Translations under genes and position numbers: made by a program
Origin: Apoda limacodes
Lineage: Eukaryota > Arthropoda > Insecta > Lepidoptera > Limacodidae
Direction: 5' to 3'
Assembly (NCBI GenBank): GCA_946406115.1
Contig: OX291545.1
Location: forward strand, 28,887,153-28,951,152
DNA: 64,000 nucleotides
Shown here: positions 21,801 to 32,525 of the stretch, piece by piece
Layout of the letters: each line of letters starts with the position of its first letter
Position numbering within the stretch: the first letter of the stretch is position 1
Notes under the pieces: model-generated
Told to the model about the DNA's origin: nothing
What the model saw: the letters and a program-made list of their open reading frames with translations, nothing else
Databases searched by the model: none

Positions 21801-22109
21801 GGGACCATCATCAATCCTATCGTGTTAGTAATGCAAGTTAGCTTAGGCATCTATACACTGAACAATATTATTATTATACGAGTCTACCACCGATATAAAA
21901 TCGAACTCCAAGACTCTCGACTTCTGTCGTCATAACTCTCCTTAATAAACATATACAACATTTTATATTCACAAAAACTTAAAAAACGTATCCGCTGAAA
22001 TATTTACATCTTCTTAAGGTCAAATATTTTAGCTGTATTTTTGCTGACATATATTTATGGGTAGGGTTGCAAGAATTTTATTTAAAGAAAGAGATTTGAA
22101 AGAACTATT
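21801..22109. other. Non-coding AT-rich stretch
   Basis: Nothing recognisable. Confidence 0.5.
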
Positions 22110-22345
22110 TGCAGTGCGTCATTAAAGCAATCCAAGCATTTGACCATCGCGTCGCCTAACCTTTAGCACTTTTCTCAAGCTATATGGTAAACGTAGAGAA
22201 AACGATTCAGCCTTTGGTGTAAAAGGAACGTTAATGATGCATTACGTTAACAGAATGCGCACTTAAATTACCGGGAATGATCATGGTTAAAAGGCAAGTT
22301 TCATCGACAAAAACCGGTATGGATGTAAAGAACTTTGAATAGTTG
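22110..22345. repeat. Dispersed repeat family C, copy 1
   Basis: Marked by GCGTCATTAA, CTAACCTTTAG, CAGCCTTTGGTGTAAAAGGA, ACGTTAATGATGCATT, GTTAACAGAAT and AAATTACCGGGAATG. The same blocks recur in order at 30962-31225 and 38790-38990, all in the same orientation. No coding frame or terminal repeat is evident. Confidence 0.65.
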
Positions 22346-22477
22346 CCTGTCAATGCCTTGTGAACACCGCCTAATTTGATTTAAGTGGGAAATCGATTAC
22401 ATTTAATTCATGTAAAAAATAACGATACATGAACTTTATCAAAACAATTTTTAACATAAACAAATATAATAATTTCT

Positions 22478-22582
22478 TTTTATGCTACTAAGGTGGCAAA
22501 CAAGCTTACGGTCCAGCTCATGGTAAGGGGTCATCTTAGCCTTGCAATACCAGGGGTATTACCCTCGCATTGCCGACCCTTA
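22478..22582 (-). mobile_element. LINE 3' end, copy of the YADD LINE
   Basis: TATGCTACTAAGGTGGCAAA, CAAGCTTACGGTCC, TGGTAAGGGGTCATC, TTGCAATACCAGGGGTATTA and TTGCCGACCCTTAA match the reverse complement of the last ~105 bp of 23795-24810. Strongly 5'-truncated. Confidence 0.75.
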
Positions 22583-22818
22583 AAAAAAAACAAATTAAAA
22601 CCTGTTCAAGGCCATGCAAGCTATTTTTAAATGAAAATATTGATCATACACACATAAATTAATAAAAAAAAGTATGTTTCTACTTTTGTAACGACTTGCA
22701 AATTATTTTATGTTTATAAGTTGTAGAAGTATATTAGTTAGTTAAAATTAATTAACCTACTTTCTTTAAGCAATGTTGTTTAATATAGATTTTACATTGT
22801 ACATATATAAGGTTTACT

Positions 22819-23000
22819 CCAAGTACTACAGTATGGGGTTCTTTAAGAAAGAAGTTATTAATTTTCTGCAATGAAGGGTCGGCAACGCGCTAGTGATACC
22901 CTTGGTGTTGCAAGCGGCCATAGGCTACGGTGACCGATTACCATCAGGCGGACCGTAAGCTTGTTTGCCACCTTAGTGGCATAAAAAAAAAAAAAAAAAC
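22819..23000 (+). mobile_element. LINE 3' end with poly(A), copy of the YADD LINE
   Basis: Matches the last ~180 bp of 23795-24810: ACTACAGTATGGGGTTCTTT, AAGAAAGAAGTTATTA, GGGTCGGCAACGCGC, TTGGTGTTGCAAGC, CATAGGCTACGGTGACCG, TACCATCAGGCGGACCGTAA, GCTTGTTTGCCACCTTAGTG and then a 16-A tail. It keeps the end of the reverse-transcriptase ORF. It is 5'-truncated at a different point from the other copies, as expected of target-primed insertion. Confidence 0.85.
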
Positions 23001-23171
23001 AAATTCTCCGGTACCTTGGTCCAAATTCCACGTATATTATTTCTGACAAGATATTTCTATCGGATAAAAATTATTTCACTGCCTTACTATAGTTTAAATT
23101 ATATGCTTGACTTAAGTGATACACACGTGAATACAATTTATTCTTTACTAATCATCTTTACTGTGTTACTA

Positions 23172-23300
23172 TGAAAGAACTAAGGATGCTCGTCAAGACT
23201 TTTTAAAGCGATACTCGGTCAAGGATTTCAAGTGTGGCTTAAGTTGTTCAGTTCGCCTTCATTAACATTTACGGCTGATGGAGGCATTCAATTTACCTTG
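23172..23300. repeat. Dispersed repeat family D, copy 1 (weak)
   Basis: Shares AAGGATGCT, GGTCAAGGAT and a CTTAAGTTGTTCAGTTCGCC / TTCATTAAC block with 32420-32525 in the same order. The match is patchy and might be chance outside these blocks. Confidence 0.35.
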
Positions 23301-23403
23301 TTGACATCCTTCTGAACAAGAGTTCTGACACAATCGAAAGACTATTAAATTGATAAAAAAATATTTTTTCACAAGTGTGAGTTTGACTTGCGCGCTTAGG
23401 TGT

Positions 23404-23612
23404 AGATATATTATAAATGCGAAAGTAACTCTGTATGTCTGTCTGTTGCCTCTTCACGCTTAAACCGCTGTACCGATTAAAACGAAATGTGGCATAATGT
23501 CCCGGGGAAGGGCATAGGCTACTTGAAAACGTCAAGTGTGAGTCGGATTTGTTTTTCTATAACTGAGGAGTTGCCTTCGAAATCCTACACCGATAACAGA
23601 ATTAAGGGCGGG
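23404..23612 (+). repeat. Family A repeat, degenerate copy
   Basis: The head is clear: ATATTATAAATGCGAAAGTA, CTCTGTATGTCTGTCTG and GCTTAAACCGCTGTACCGAT. The end, ACCGATAACAGAATTAAGGG, matches the other copies. The middle is diverged and includes GTCAAGTGTGAGTCGGATTT, a fragment of the GGGTTCCGTA-type repeat. Confidence 0.55.
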
Positions 23613-23794
23613 GAAAACCCCGAAAAAAATTAAGTTTTAAAATAAAATAATATACTTTAATTTATTAATTATATTCTATGAATAAGATTTTATGTCATGG
23701 CAAATATTTTTGCTGGTTACTTTAACACTTGTTTTCTTTTATTTGCACAGTTACCTTACTAAAATAACTTTACTAGTACTAAATATTTTGAATC

Positions 23795-24810
23795 CTAGTA
23801 GTCTCCTACGCTGTTTCTACTGCATATCAATGACACGTTGGACATCAACAACATACATTGCTATGCAGATGACAGTACTGGAGACGCTTATTACACGGGT
23901 CGTGCAATCATCCCTCGTTCCGTTGTGGAACATAACCGCGGAGAACTTGTGTCTCAAATCGAGACCACACTGTCCAAGGTCTCTGACTGGGAACGGATAA
24001 ACTTGGTCCGATTCAACCCTACAAAGACACAAGTGTGCGACCGCTAAGAAAACACCATTCACTGTAGTCCCACAATTCCAGAACACTCCCCTCTCCATCT
24101 CCAAGAGCATTGGGATCCTGAGTGTCGACATCTCCAGCGATGTTTAGTTTCGAGATCATTTACAAGATAAGGTGAAGTTGGCGTCCAAAAAACTTGGTGT
24201 ACTCAACAGAGTGAAGCAGTACTTCACGTCGGGGCAAAGGTTGTTACTATACAATTCGCAAGTTCGGCCCCAAATGGAGTACTGCTGCCATCTCTGGGCG
24301 GGTGCACCCGGATACCGGCTTGGCCCTTTTGACTCGGTTCAACGACGGGCTGTGAGAATTGTCGACAATTCCAAACTCACTTGCGGTATCGAGCCCTTAA
24401 GTCTGAGGAGAGACTTTGCCTCCCTGTGTGTGTTCTACCGCTTGTACAATGGGTTGTTTTCTGAGGAATTGTTCGAAATGATGCCCACGGCTACTTTCTA
24501 CCATCGCACCGCTAGCCATCGGCAGAGAACTCATTCTCACACTTTAGAACCTAAATGGTCGCATACAGTGCGGTTTCAGAGAAACTTCCTCCTGCGAACG
24601 CTTAAGTTGTGGAATGAGCTCCCTGCCTTGGTTTTCTGCAAGGACTACAGTATGGAGTTCTTCAAGAAAGAAGTTATTAGATTTCTGAAGGGTCGGCAAC
24701 GTGCAAGTGATAACCCTGGTGTTGCAAGCGTCCATAGGCTACGGTGACCGCTTACCATCAGGCGGACCGTAAGCTTGTTTGCCACCTTAGTGGTATATAA
24801 AAAAAAAAAA
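23795..24810 (+). pseudogene. Non-LTR retrotransposon (CR1/jockey-like): RT catalytic motif to 3' end
   Basis: A 5'-truncated LINE copy. The first part translates as LHINDTLDINNIHCYADDST, with the catalytic YADD box at 23862-23873 (reverse-transcriptase motif). A frame change near 24035 and an in-frame TAG at 24145-24147 break it. The frame then stays open to TGA at 24745-24747, with SKKLGVLNRVKQYFTSGQRL, SQVRPQMEYCCHLWAG, FDSVQRRAVRIVD, RFQRNFLLRTLKLWNELPA and FFKKEVIRFLKGRQRA. This is the usual thumb and C-terminal region of lepidopteran jockey/CR1-type elements. The short 3' UTR has TACCATCAGGCGGACCGTAA, GCTTGTTTGCCACC and an A-tail at 24798-24810. Four more 3' ends of the family are in the window, at 16312, 22478, 22819 and 53994. 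When intact the protein copies element RNA into DNA at the chromosomal target. Confidence 0.9.
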
Positions 24811-24854
24811 CAGTAAGCTTAAAATAAAATATTGTTGATGTAAAATCACTTCCT

Positions 24855-25466
24855 TGTAATCTACATATAAATTACCTCATCTACTCTCTACACTTTACTT
24901 AGTTTTGGGATGTTATCCACATATAAATCTCCTCATCAACTCTCTACACTTTAGTCGAATTTGGAATGTTATCCACGTATAAATCTCCTCATTTACTGTC
25001 TACACTTTACACAGATTTGGAATGTTATCCACGTATAAATCTCCTCATCTACTCTGTTCCCTTCATTCAGATTTGGGATGTTATTCACATATAAATCTCC
25101 TCGTCTACTCTCTACACTTTACTCCGATTAGGGAAGTTATCCACATATTAATCTCCTCGTCTCTACACTTTACTCAGAATTGGGATTTTATTCACATATA
25201 AATCTCCTTGTCTGCTCTCTACACTTTACTCACTCAGATTTGGGATGTTATTTACATATAAATCTCCTCGTCTGCTCTCTACACTTTATTCACATAGAAA
25301 TCTCTTTGTGTACTCTCTACACTTTACTGAGATTTGGGATGTTATCCACATATAAGTCCCATAATCTTTTGTCTAAAATTTTACTTCACTAATTTCAGAA
25401 GTTAATTGTCTCATCTACCGTCTAAAGTTTCACTTTACTCAGATTTCGGATCTCCCTCTCTACAAT
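24855..25466. repeat. 56-bp minisatellite, about 10 units
   Basis: Units start at 24855, 24911, 24967, 25023, 25079, 25135, 25186, 25246 and 25340, with a partly deleted unit between the last two and degenerate units to ~25466. The unit is about TGTTATCCACATATAAATCT, CCTCATCTACTCTCTACACT, TTACTCAGATTTGGGA. Period is exactly 56 bp in the first five steps, then small indels appear. The array starts ~45 bp after the LINE poly(A). A 70-codon frame inside it (25180-25392) only reads the repeat. Confidence 0.9.
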
Positions 25467-26501
25467 TCAAAGAATAAAGTTGAAACATATTTAAATTTTA
25501 ATAATAATCTATTTGAATAGTAACTTATTTTTACATTGTTTTTTTTATTTTTGTAAGCTTCTATATTTGAGTAAAAGTAACCTTGACCCCCAAATATTTG
25601 TTATTCATAACATCTACTCGGAGCGATATTAGCCGGCTGGATGTAATATCACGCCTTTACCTACGTCTAGATATGTCATCTGTCGTATTTTGTTTCACAC
25701 ACACATACAAAATTACGTAACTTTATTAAAAGTCTTTTTGCATTTGTAGGTTAAATTATTTATTTTATAATTATTATTCTTTGAAGGTATTGTAACTTCT
25801 ATGTAACGAAATATTTGCTAATCTTGAATTATATCAATTTCTATTATGTAGTTTCTCAAAGTAGTCGATAAATAGGATTTGGCATTGAATAAAAACCGTA
25901 AAACTGGTTATATAATAATGTAGATAATGCATCCGCAAGCTGCTGGTTATATTTAGTTAGTATCTAAGCTCTTAAACGTTAGATTGTGCTTATGTTAAAT
26001 TTGTAAGTGGTACGATTCTTTTTTGAAACAGTCAAGTTTTGTTTTATTTATTCATTAATCAATATATATTATTTATTGTTATATTGTATCGGTTTAACTA
26101 TGATTGTTTTAAGTTTAAAGCTTGAACTTGTATGTATTATCAATTCTACGATAAAGAAAGAAAAAGCATGTTTCTTGTGTTTAACCTTTAATTTTTTAAT
26201 TTTTGTATTTTTTAGTAATTGTTTGAGAATCCGCCATTGTGATACACATTCTATGAAAGTATCAGTACCACACTTTGGCCTGTAAAATGGTTTTTTTTTT
26301 TAATAAAATGTCAGACATACAAACAACGTAGGCTTAGTAATAAGGTTTGTTTGTCACTATTTTTGTTCAAAACATTAAAAAGAGCCTGTAAAGGAAGCCT
26401 ACATAAATAAAAAAAAAAATTATTTATAAAATAGATATTCCTTAACACAGTGAGGCAGATGCAACTTACTTTACTCATAAATCACTTTTTTTCTCTGTCT
26501 T
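25467..26501. other. Non-coding AT-rich stretch
   Basis: No recognisable repeat. The 92-codon frame at 26007-26285 is rich in hydrophobic residues as expected from T-rich DNA; no product recognised. Confidence 0.5.
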
Positions 26502-26632
26502 CAAGTAAGTTCACCACTCTCTAACTTAACTGGACAAACCGGAATAAGGTATGTCCATATCTACTAGAAATAAAACCTTTAGCAAGTTTCCTAATAAGAG
26601 CAAAAGTGCTAGGAACGTCATCGTATATTTTT
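26502..26632. repeat. Dispersed repeat family B, copy 2
   Basis: CAAGTAAGTTCACCACTCTC, TGGACAAACCGGAATAAGGT, ATGTCCATATCTACTAGAAA and AGCAAGTTTCCTAATAAG match 19619-19745 in order. Resemblance to the third copy (27849) extends ~60 bp further upstream. Confidence 0.6.
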
Positions 26633-27848
26633 CTTTGTTTTTACTAACTGGTTCTTAATAATGGAATAAGCTACTTTCGAAATCGCGCTTGGATTTAAAA
26701 ACAAAATTCAACTATAGAAAAAATAATGACTTAATGATATATGTATTTAACAAACATGTATTTTTTTTTAAGGCAAACATGGATATTCCACGAAATGCAC
26801 CTAATATCCTTCGCTTATTTATATGCACATGAAAACCATTAAAATAATTATGATAAGCAAAAAACTACTAAATTGTAAAAATAAAATTCAAAAAACATGT
26901 CAGGAATTAAAATTTATTTATATATATATGACCAAATACATTTCCTTATCCATTTGAGCAACAATCTTAATCTCCTCATCTTCCTTTTTTTAGCCATAAA
27001 TACCTTCTAATTAAGTTAAGATTTACTTACAACTTAAATCTTCTAAGAACATCAGTACTAAAGTCAACATTTATTAAAAAAAAGCAGTTCAAGGCGACGT
27101 ACCTAATAAATTTAAATAACATGTAAACATTTTTACTTACGATTCAAATAAATGATTACTCACTTTAAATTTGGTATTTTTATAGTATATGAAAGATCTG
27201 TATGAAGTTAATTAATACTTAATACTTAAACTAAAACTAAAAATATGTTAAAAAACACAATATTCTTGTCTTAAAAATATTTATTTAAATTGATAGTGTA
27301 TAATATATTTATTTGAAATATGTTTGCTTTAATAAAAAAAAATGTATCCTATGTTTAATCTCTGAAAAGGGACCTTAACCACCGATCATTACTTAAGCGT
27401 CCCATCACTAGGTTGCGTAATAGATTTTTGTTATGCTAGTGGAAAATCGCCCAAGCTTGTAGGTAAACCGTTTTCCTTACTTGTCTTATTTTGTAAATTT
27501 TAAATCAAGAAACCTATAAATAATAATAAAAATAAACTTAAAATATAAAAAACGGCGATCTGTACAATCAGATAAGAACATAGTGATTGAACTATATTCT
27601 ACCTACTGGCTTTTCATTTTCGAACCGAAATCATAGTTTCCATGATTTAAGACAAATAAGAAAAAAACAGAGTGCACCTGTACCTAGGTAGCACCTGTCA
27701 TGTCACTTACACAGGAATTATTCAGGCAGGTTTTTTACTAATCTATGATAGGTTATTTCAATTTAATATTATAAAGAGATAATGTTTTTTTGCCAATTGG
27801 TACCTTAATCACGAATGCATCTTAAAACAAATGACTTTTTCTCTTTTC
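26633..27848. other. Non-coding AT-rich stretch
   Basis: Very AT-rich, no gene and no recognisable repeat. Confidence 0.5.
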
Positions 27849-27955
27849 AGGTAAGTCTATTGCTCTTTAAAGTAACTCAAGAACTTGCAGAAGCACGCGG
27901 TAATATCAACTATAAATAAAATCTGCAAGCAGTATCCTCCCATGATTAAATGAGC
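27849..27955. repeat. Dispersed repeat family B, copy 3 (diverged)
   Basis: CAGGTAAGTC, GCTCTTTAA, AAATAAAATCTGCAAGCAGT and CCATGATTAAATGAGC follow the order of the other two copies with more substitutions. The CAGGTAAGT here looks like a splice donor but is part of the repeat. Confidence 0.45.
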
Positions 27956-28326
27956 TAGCTGGCAGTTAAGTAAGTAGTTTTAATATTCTTTGCTCACTTA
28001 AGGATTCGCTTTAAGACCAACTTGTAGTTTTAAGTTCGTAATTTCAGTTCACGATCTGCTTGTGCGGAGACTTTTTTTTTTATATAATATTTGTTACTAC
28101 TTTATTAACTTTAATAAATGCACTACATTAGGTTATTACACAATGTAATTAGAAGGAGGCTCGTTTAACGCCAAATTCTTATAAAACCTACTTTTGTAAC
28201 AACTAAAAAGGTAACTATAACCAAACCAAATTTTCGGTCAAAGAATAAGTACTTATAGCGATTCTACGAGGTAAATATCTATGAGTCTCTTAGGCATCAT
28301 GCCAAGTGAAATTGATATGGGAAAGT
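27956..28326. other. Non-coding AT-rich stretch
   Basis: Nothing recognisable. Confidence 0.5.
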
Positions 28327-28848
28327 TTTAGGGTTCCATAGTCAACAAGTAACCCTTATGGTTTTGCCAAATCCGTCCCTCTGTCCGCGGCTTAGCTCAG
28401 GGACTCTTCAAAGCTGTAATTTGGCATAAGTATTAATCTCGCCGAAAAACATTTGTAGTGTACCTCCCCTACATGTCAGGTTGATATGTTTTTTTTTCTT
28501 GTCTATCTTATTGTGTCGTTTTATAGGTCTTTCAAATAAATTGCGGGTGTTTAAAAACCATTTCTAGATGCAGGAATCCGATTGTAAAATATCAAGCTAT
28601 AAAATGCAATTTTTTAAAGCTAACTTGCAAGTTTTTTCGGTATGTGAAAACATTTATGACAGTGGTATACTAAGAAGGAAAACTAACTTACATAAAAGAA
28701 AACTATCACAGCTCAGTGGGCTTTACAAGTTACAAGTTAACGGGAAAAGTCGACCAATTTATAAAATATACTTGTGACGGGCAACTACGGAACCCTTTAC
28801 TTATATTGTGCGTGGTTCAAAACTCAAAACTCTCTTGACCGGTTTTTA
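28327..28848 (-). repeat. GGGTTCCGTA-type repeat, long variant
   Basis: Begins TTTTAGGGTTCCATAGTCAA and CAAGTAACCCTTATGG and continues with CCGCGGCTTAGCTCAGGGAC, AGCTGTAATTTGGCATAAGT, GTACCTCCCCTACATGTCAG and AGGAAAACTA. It ends CTACGGAACCCTTTACTTAT and CTCTCTTGACCGGTTTTTAC. The first part matches 9195 onward (GTAGTCAACAAGGAACTCTT), as does TAACGGGAAAAGTCGACCAA near 28740. No reading frame of note. Confidence 0.75.
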
Positions 28849-29339
28849 CCTTAAGATGGATCTATTTACTGGAAATATTTGTGTTTCTGTTTATTATTAT
28901 CTGTAGGTATTTTTATTTTAGGTTATTGATTTTAATGAATAATTTTTGAAATATATCGAAATATTTAAAAAATATTTGTGCAATTTAGTCATAGGTTTTA
29001 ATAAATAAATAAAGTTTTTAATAAATTAAAAAATCACTAAAGGCACTTTGTAAATTTTTATACTTACGAAAGTTTTGTCTAGAGTAAATTCAAATAAAAA
29101 TTAATGACGAAATAAATTTTTAAAAATATATGTAAACGCAAAGTTGAACTCATTTTTTTTCTTTTGCTGATTTCTGCCCCAACATTGATTCTTCAGTTGT
29201 TCGTTTTTGTAAATTTTCACGAGGAATATCTAGAAGCAGGCCAGAGTGTAACACAATAGGGAAACCCCTAAAAGTATTTAAGCATTAAAAAAGAGAATTT
29301 AAGGCTAAGGTCATTGCTCTTTTGGGGAACATGAATCCA
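28849..29339. other. Non-coding AT-rich stretch
   Basis: Nothing recognisable. Confidence 0.5.
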
Positions 29340-29620
29340 AACAAGTGAGTTTTTTAGGGATTACGATTTTACCTTGTGTGCTGAATGGCGGAGGTACGGC
29401 CAGCGTGTACCAATTAGTCTTTTTCTTAATTTATCCAATACATTAATTATTCACTGGTGTTTCGGTAAAGGAAAACACCGAGAGGAAGGTTGCATATGTC
29501 AAAAAAGGACGTATTTGAAGTCTACAGTATGCACTGGGCCTGTGTTTCGACTATTGCCCTAATCACCGTCGGTGAGAGTAGGCCGTGCCGTGGGGACGTA
29601 TGAGGCTGATTACTAAACTA
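29340..29620 (+). mobile_element. tRNA-derived SINE, copy 2 (degenerate head)
   Basis: The head AGGGATTACGATTTTACCTT, then GAATGGCGGAGGTACGGCC, aligns with the better copies; the B box has decayed from GGTTCGA to GGTACGG. The body GTCTTTTTCTTAATTTATCC and TTTCGGTAAAGGAAAACACC and the tail GCACTGGGCCTGTGTTTCGA, CCCTAATCACCGTCGGTGAG and GGGGACGTATGAGGCTGATT match 31499-31840. With its B box damaged it should no longer be transcribed by pol III. Confidence 0.7.
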
Positions 29621-30961
29621 GTTTTGTTTGATAAAAATGTTTTTTTTTTCGCGTATTTAAATGCTTACGTATAACTCTTACTCGGGATTCCCGCTTAACA
29701 CCCCTATTTTGGTGTACCCAGTATACTTTTGGCACGTTACTACTACGCCCCGTGACAGCCTGGCTTTGTTTTCGACGTTCTTCTTTCTTTATCTATACTT
29801 ATCGCTTTTGAGGCGGTAATAATTCATTTACCAGGTAGGTAGACAGCTGTTTTTTTTTACATTTACCATTTTATTTAGAATATTTTTGGTATAACATTGC
29901 AAATGTGAATACCTAAGCATTATCTCTGATATTTTAACTTTTCAAATATTTTCAGTCGAAATTATAAGGTCTTTAAAAAAAAGTAATGTTTCAGAGAACT
30001 TAATCTTTAATTTTGTCCTTTATGATACAAAAGCACAAACGAAGAACATTTTTTTTTTAAATATCGGCATTTTTTAATGTAACATACTTTTTAGTGAAAA
30101 TAAAGTCAGTATTCGTTTTGGTACTTAAATAATCATCAAGTTCTCAATTCTCTTCCCTTTTGAATTTTGCAATCATCTTTACGACAGGTCCCTTGTCTAA
30201 TAAACTCCCACTTAACTGGTAGGTCCCTAGTTATTTAACTGTTAATGGTCAACATAAATCAGTACAGAGTCTGCTATCTCCATTATCGGTAATAAAGTAA
30301 GTAGAAATAAACTGAGAGGTTTATCGTGTAGTGTGGACAATACTTTTTATTTGTTTTGCGATAGAAGTTAAAGACTTGGCAGGGCTTTAAACGTAGCGAC
30401 AGGTTAGGATTTAAATAACACTGTAATATGTGCTATAAATGTTGCTGAATCTGTTTCTATATTATTAAAAGTAAAAAAGTAACTATGTAACCAGTCCCGT
30501 TATGTTTTTTCATGTCACTTTCATTTAAGGTTAACTCGACGTAATTTTTAGATACAAATTGCGTAACACAATTATTTTTTTTAACAAACATTTTCATGCT
30601 CATGTGTTCCTTCTTACCACACATACTTGCATAACACATATATTTATCCATAAGGTGCTAGTGATTTATTTAATTATTACAGTTTTCAATTAATTCATTA
30701 ATCGTATTAATTCTACAAAAAATTTGTTTTTTTATAGATTAAGTGGCATTTTATGAATGTATATGTTTCTTGCGACTAAAGTAAATAGTGTTATATGATA
30801 TCAACTTTTTTTGAGCGATGAAATATTTAGAGTTATAGATATTAAGTGTAATGCAATATGTATGACTGATTTTTACGTTGGGTTCACCTTAACAGAAAAA
30901 CTGTATGACGAACTCTACGTGTTAATACAAGTTTCTACAATTAAAATTCAATTAAACTTAT
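29621..30961. other. Non-coding stretch
   Basis: No gene or delimited repeat. 29680-29780 is GC-richer than its surroundings but unrecognised. Confidence 0.45.
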
Positions 30962-31225
30962 TGCAATGCATCATTAACCCGGTCCAAAGCTCAGGCCAAG
31001 GTCTAACTTTAGTTACTTCAAGCGTTATGCGGCTAAATGACGCAGCCTTGGGTGTAAACGGCACCTTAATGATGGATTCGTTCACATAAATGTGTACTAA
31101 AATTACCGGTAATGGCCGTTCTTAACGATGTTTCTTTGAACGTACATTACGTAGAATCATACAAAAACAGTGTGTCGGCTCTTTATATTGAATAGTTTTC
31201 AGTACGTAGTTAATTTGAATTGTAG
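30962..31225. repeat. Dispersed repeat family C, copy 2
   Basis: GCAATGCATCATTAACCCGG, TCTAACTTTAGTTACTTCAA, GCGTTATGCGGCTAAATGAC, CAGCCTTGGGTGTAAACGGC, CCTTAATGATGGATTCGTTC and AAATTACCGGTAATGG occur in the order seen in copies 1 and 3. Similarity to copy 1 continues weakly to TTGAATAGTTTTCAG. The 92-codon frame at 30811 is an artefact of this region. Confidence 0.65.
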
Positions 31226-31498
31226 TAGGTTGAAATTATTTGGGAAAATAAACCTACAATCCCTCCACTGACTTCGCTGCTCTATGCGACTGTAGTCTAA
31301 ATGAACAAACTATTTTGTGTGTATGTGTAATATTTGCATAGTTTGTTGTTTGCTAACACATACTTAATGACAGTTTTGCTCTGCTCTTACACACACAATT
31401 GTATCCATTCTGGTGTTATCAAAATGTACGAGGCTTTTGTTGGCGTATTATACACCAAAATATTAAAAATTATGTAACTACACACCTATTATGTGTAT
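31226..31498. other. Non-coding stretch
   Basis: Nothing recognisable. Confidence 0.5.
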
Positions 31499-31840
31499 AA
31501 GTCGGAGTGGCTGAGGGGTTTAAATAGTTGGTGGTGGCTGAGCGGTTTAAATTTAACTTCACGTCCCGTGGCGGTGCGGGTTCGAACCCCGAGGTCGGCG
31601 TGTAACAAAGAGTCTTTTCATAATTTCTCAAGTACTCCAATTTAATTATTCACACCACTGGGTTTTCGGTGAAGGAAAACATAGTGAGGAAACCTACATA
31701 TGGTAATAAAAAAAAAGACGTATGTAAAGTCCACAATCCGCACTAGGCCCGCGTGTGTATTATGGCCCAAATCACCCTCGCTTACAAGTAAGAAAATAAG
31801 TCTTTCCTCAACAGTAGGGACGTATGAAGGCTAGCAAGAT
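31499..31840 (+). mobile_element. tRNA-derived SINE, best copy, with duplicated A box
   Basis: The head carries two A-box-like blocks, TGGCTGAGGGGTTTAAAT at 31508-31525 and TGGCTGAGCGGTTTAAAT at 31535-31552. A perfect B box, GGTTCGAACC, lies at 31579-31588, 44 bp after the second A box. The body (GAGTCTTTTCATAATTTCTC, TTTTCGGTGAAGGAAAACAT, AGTGAGGAAACCTACATATG) and tail (GCACTAGGCCCGCGTG, TATGGCCCAAATCACCCTCG, GGGACGTATGAAGGCT) follow. SINEs of this build are transcribed by pol III and copied by a partner LINE; the GTGAAGGAAAAC part is widely shared in lepidopteran retroposons. Confidence 0.85.
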
Positions 31841-32419
31841 ATAGTTATTATGAACCAAATCAAAACATAACTATTGGTAATACCTACTTAATTAGATCGT
31901 TGAATTTTATATAAATCCAAGAGAAGATAAACCGTATTTCTTTATAATATTTAACTTTACAAATAATGACTGACAATGAATGAATGATAATGAATGACAA
32001 CAAGAAAGTACCAAATCGGCAACATAATATGACATTATTAGAAAAATACTTTTTTTTAGCAACAGTCATATCTTACTAAAAGTTTTTCCAGTTACGCTTC
32101 ATTTGTAGTATACAAACTTTTAGATTCCCAACAATTTTCTGTGGTTGCTTTACCAAATAAAGACATTACGCGTTCCAAAATAGAACTTTGTGCAAAACAA
32201 AACCGACTTACCAAAATAATAAAGTAACGCTGAAGACACGTATCTATAATTTGAATACCTTTATTTGGCAGCATTTCATATTCCTTTTTTGCCCCTCCTC
32301 AATAATTATGTACGGAACGTACAAATTATACGGTTCACTTAAGCGCTATACAGCTATGGATGTAATTTTCGTTTTATCCATAATGAGTAATTGCGTTCTT
32401 TGTGTTTCTGTAAAAAAAA
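31841..32419. other. Non-coding AT-rich stretch
   Basis: No gene recognised. Short frames on both strands near 32092-32484 have no recognisable product. Confidence 0.45.
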
Positions 32420-32525
32420 CCTTAAGGATGCTATTACGACTGAGGAGACTGTCACAATCCGTGTCGTCAGGTCAAGGATACTGAGCCTTAGAAGTTCAAT
32501 TTACCTTCATTAGGCGATCTTTTGA
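32420..32525. repeat. Dispersed repeat family D, copy 2 (weak)
   Basis: AAGGATGCTATTACGACTGA, GTCAGGTCAAGGATACTGAG and AGTTCAATTTACCTTCATTA follow the order at 23172-23300. Confidence 0.35.

Noticed and set aside
24855..25345. TTATCCACA in each 56-bp unit, identical to a bacterial DnaA box, suggesting a replication origin array
   Set aside because: All other evidence (LINEs, SINEs, MITEs, composition) is insect nuclear DNA; the word is simply part of the minisatellite unit.
25180..25392. 70-codon frame with a repeated HINLLVCSLHF motif
   Set aside because: It is the minisatellite read in frame over units of similar length; indels between units break the register elsewhere.
27841..27855. TTTTCAGGTAAGT as an exon edge (acceptor and donor)
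   Set aside because: It is part of dispersed family B copy 3, and acceptor and donor motifs overlap with no exon between them.
31499..31600. A functional tRNA gene
   Set aside because: A and B boxes are good, but the sequence has a duplicated A box, does not close an acceptor stem, and continues into a SINE body.
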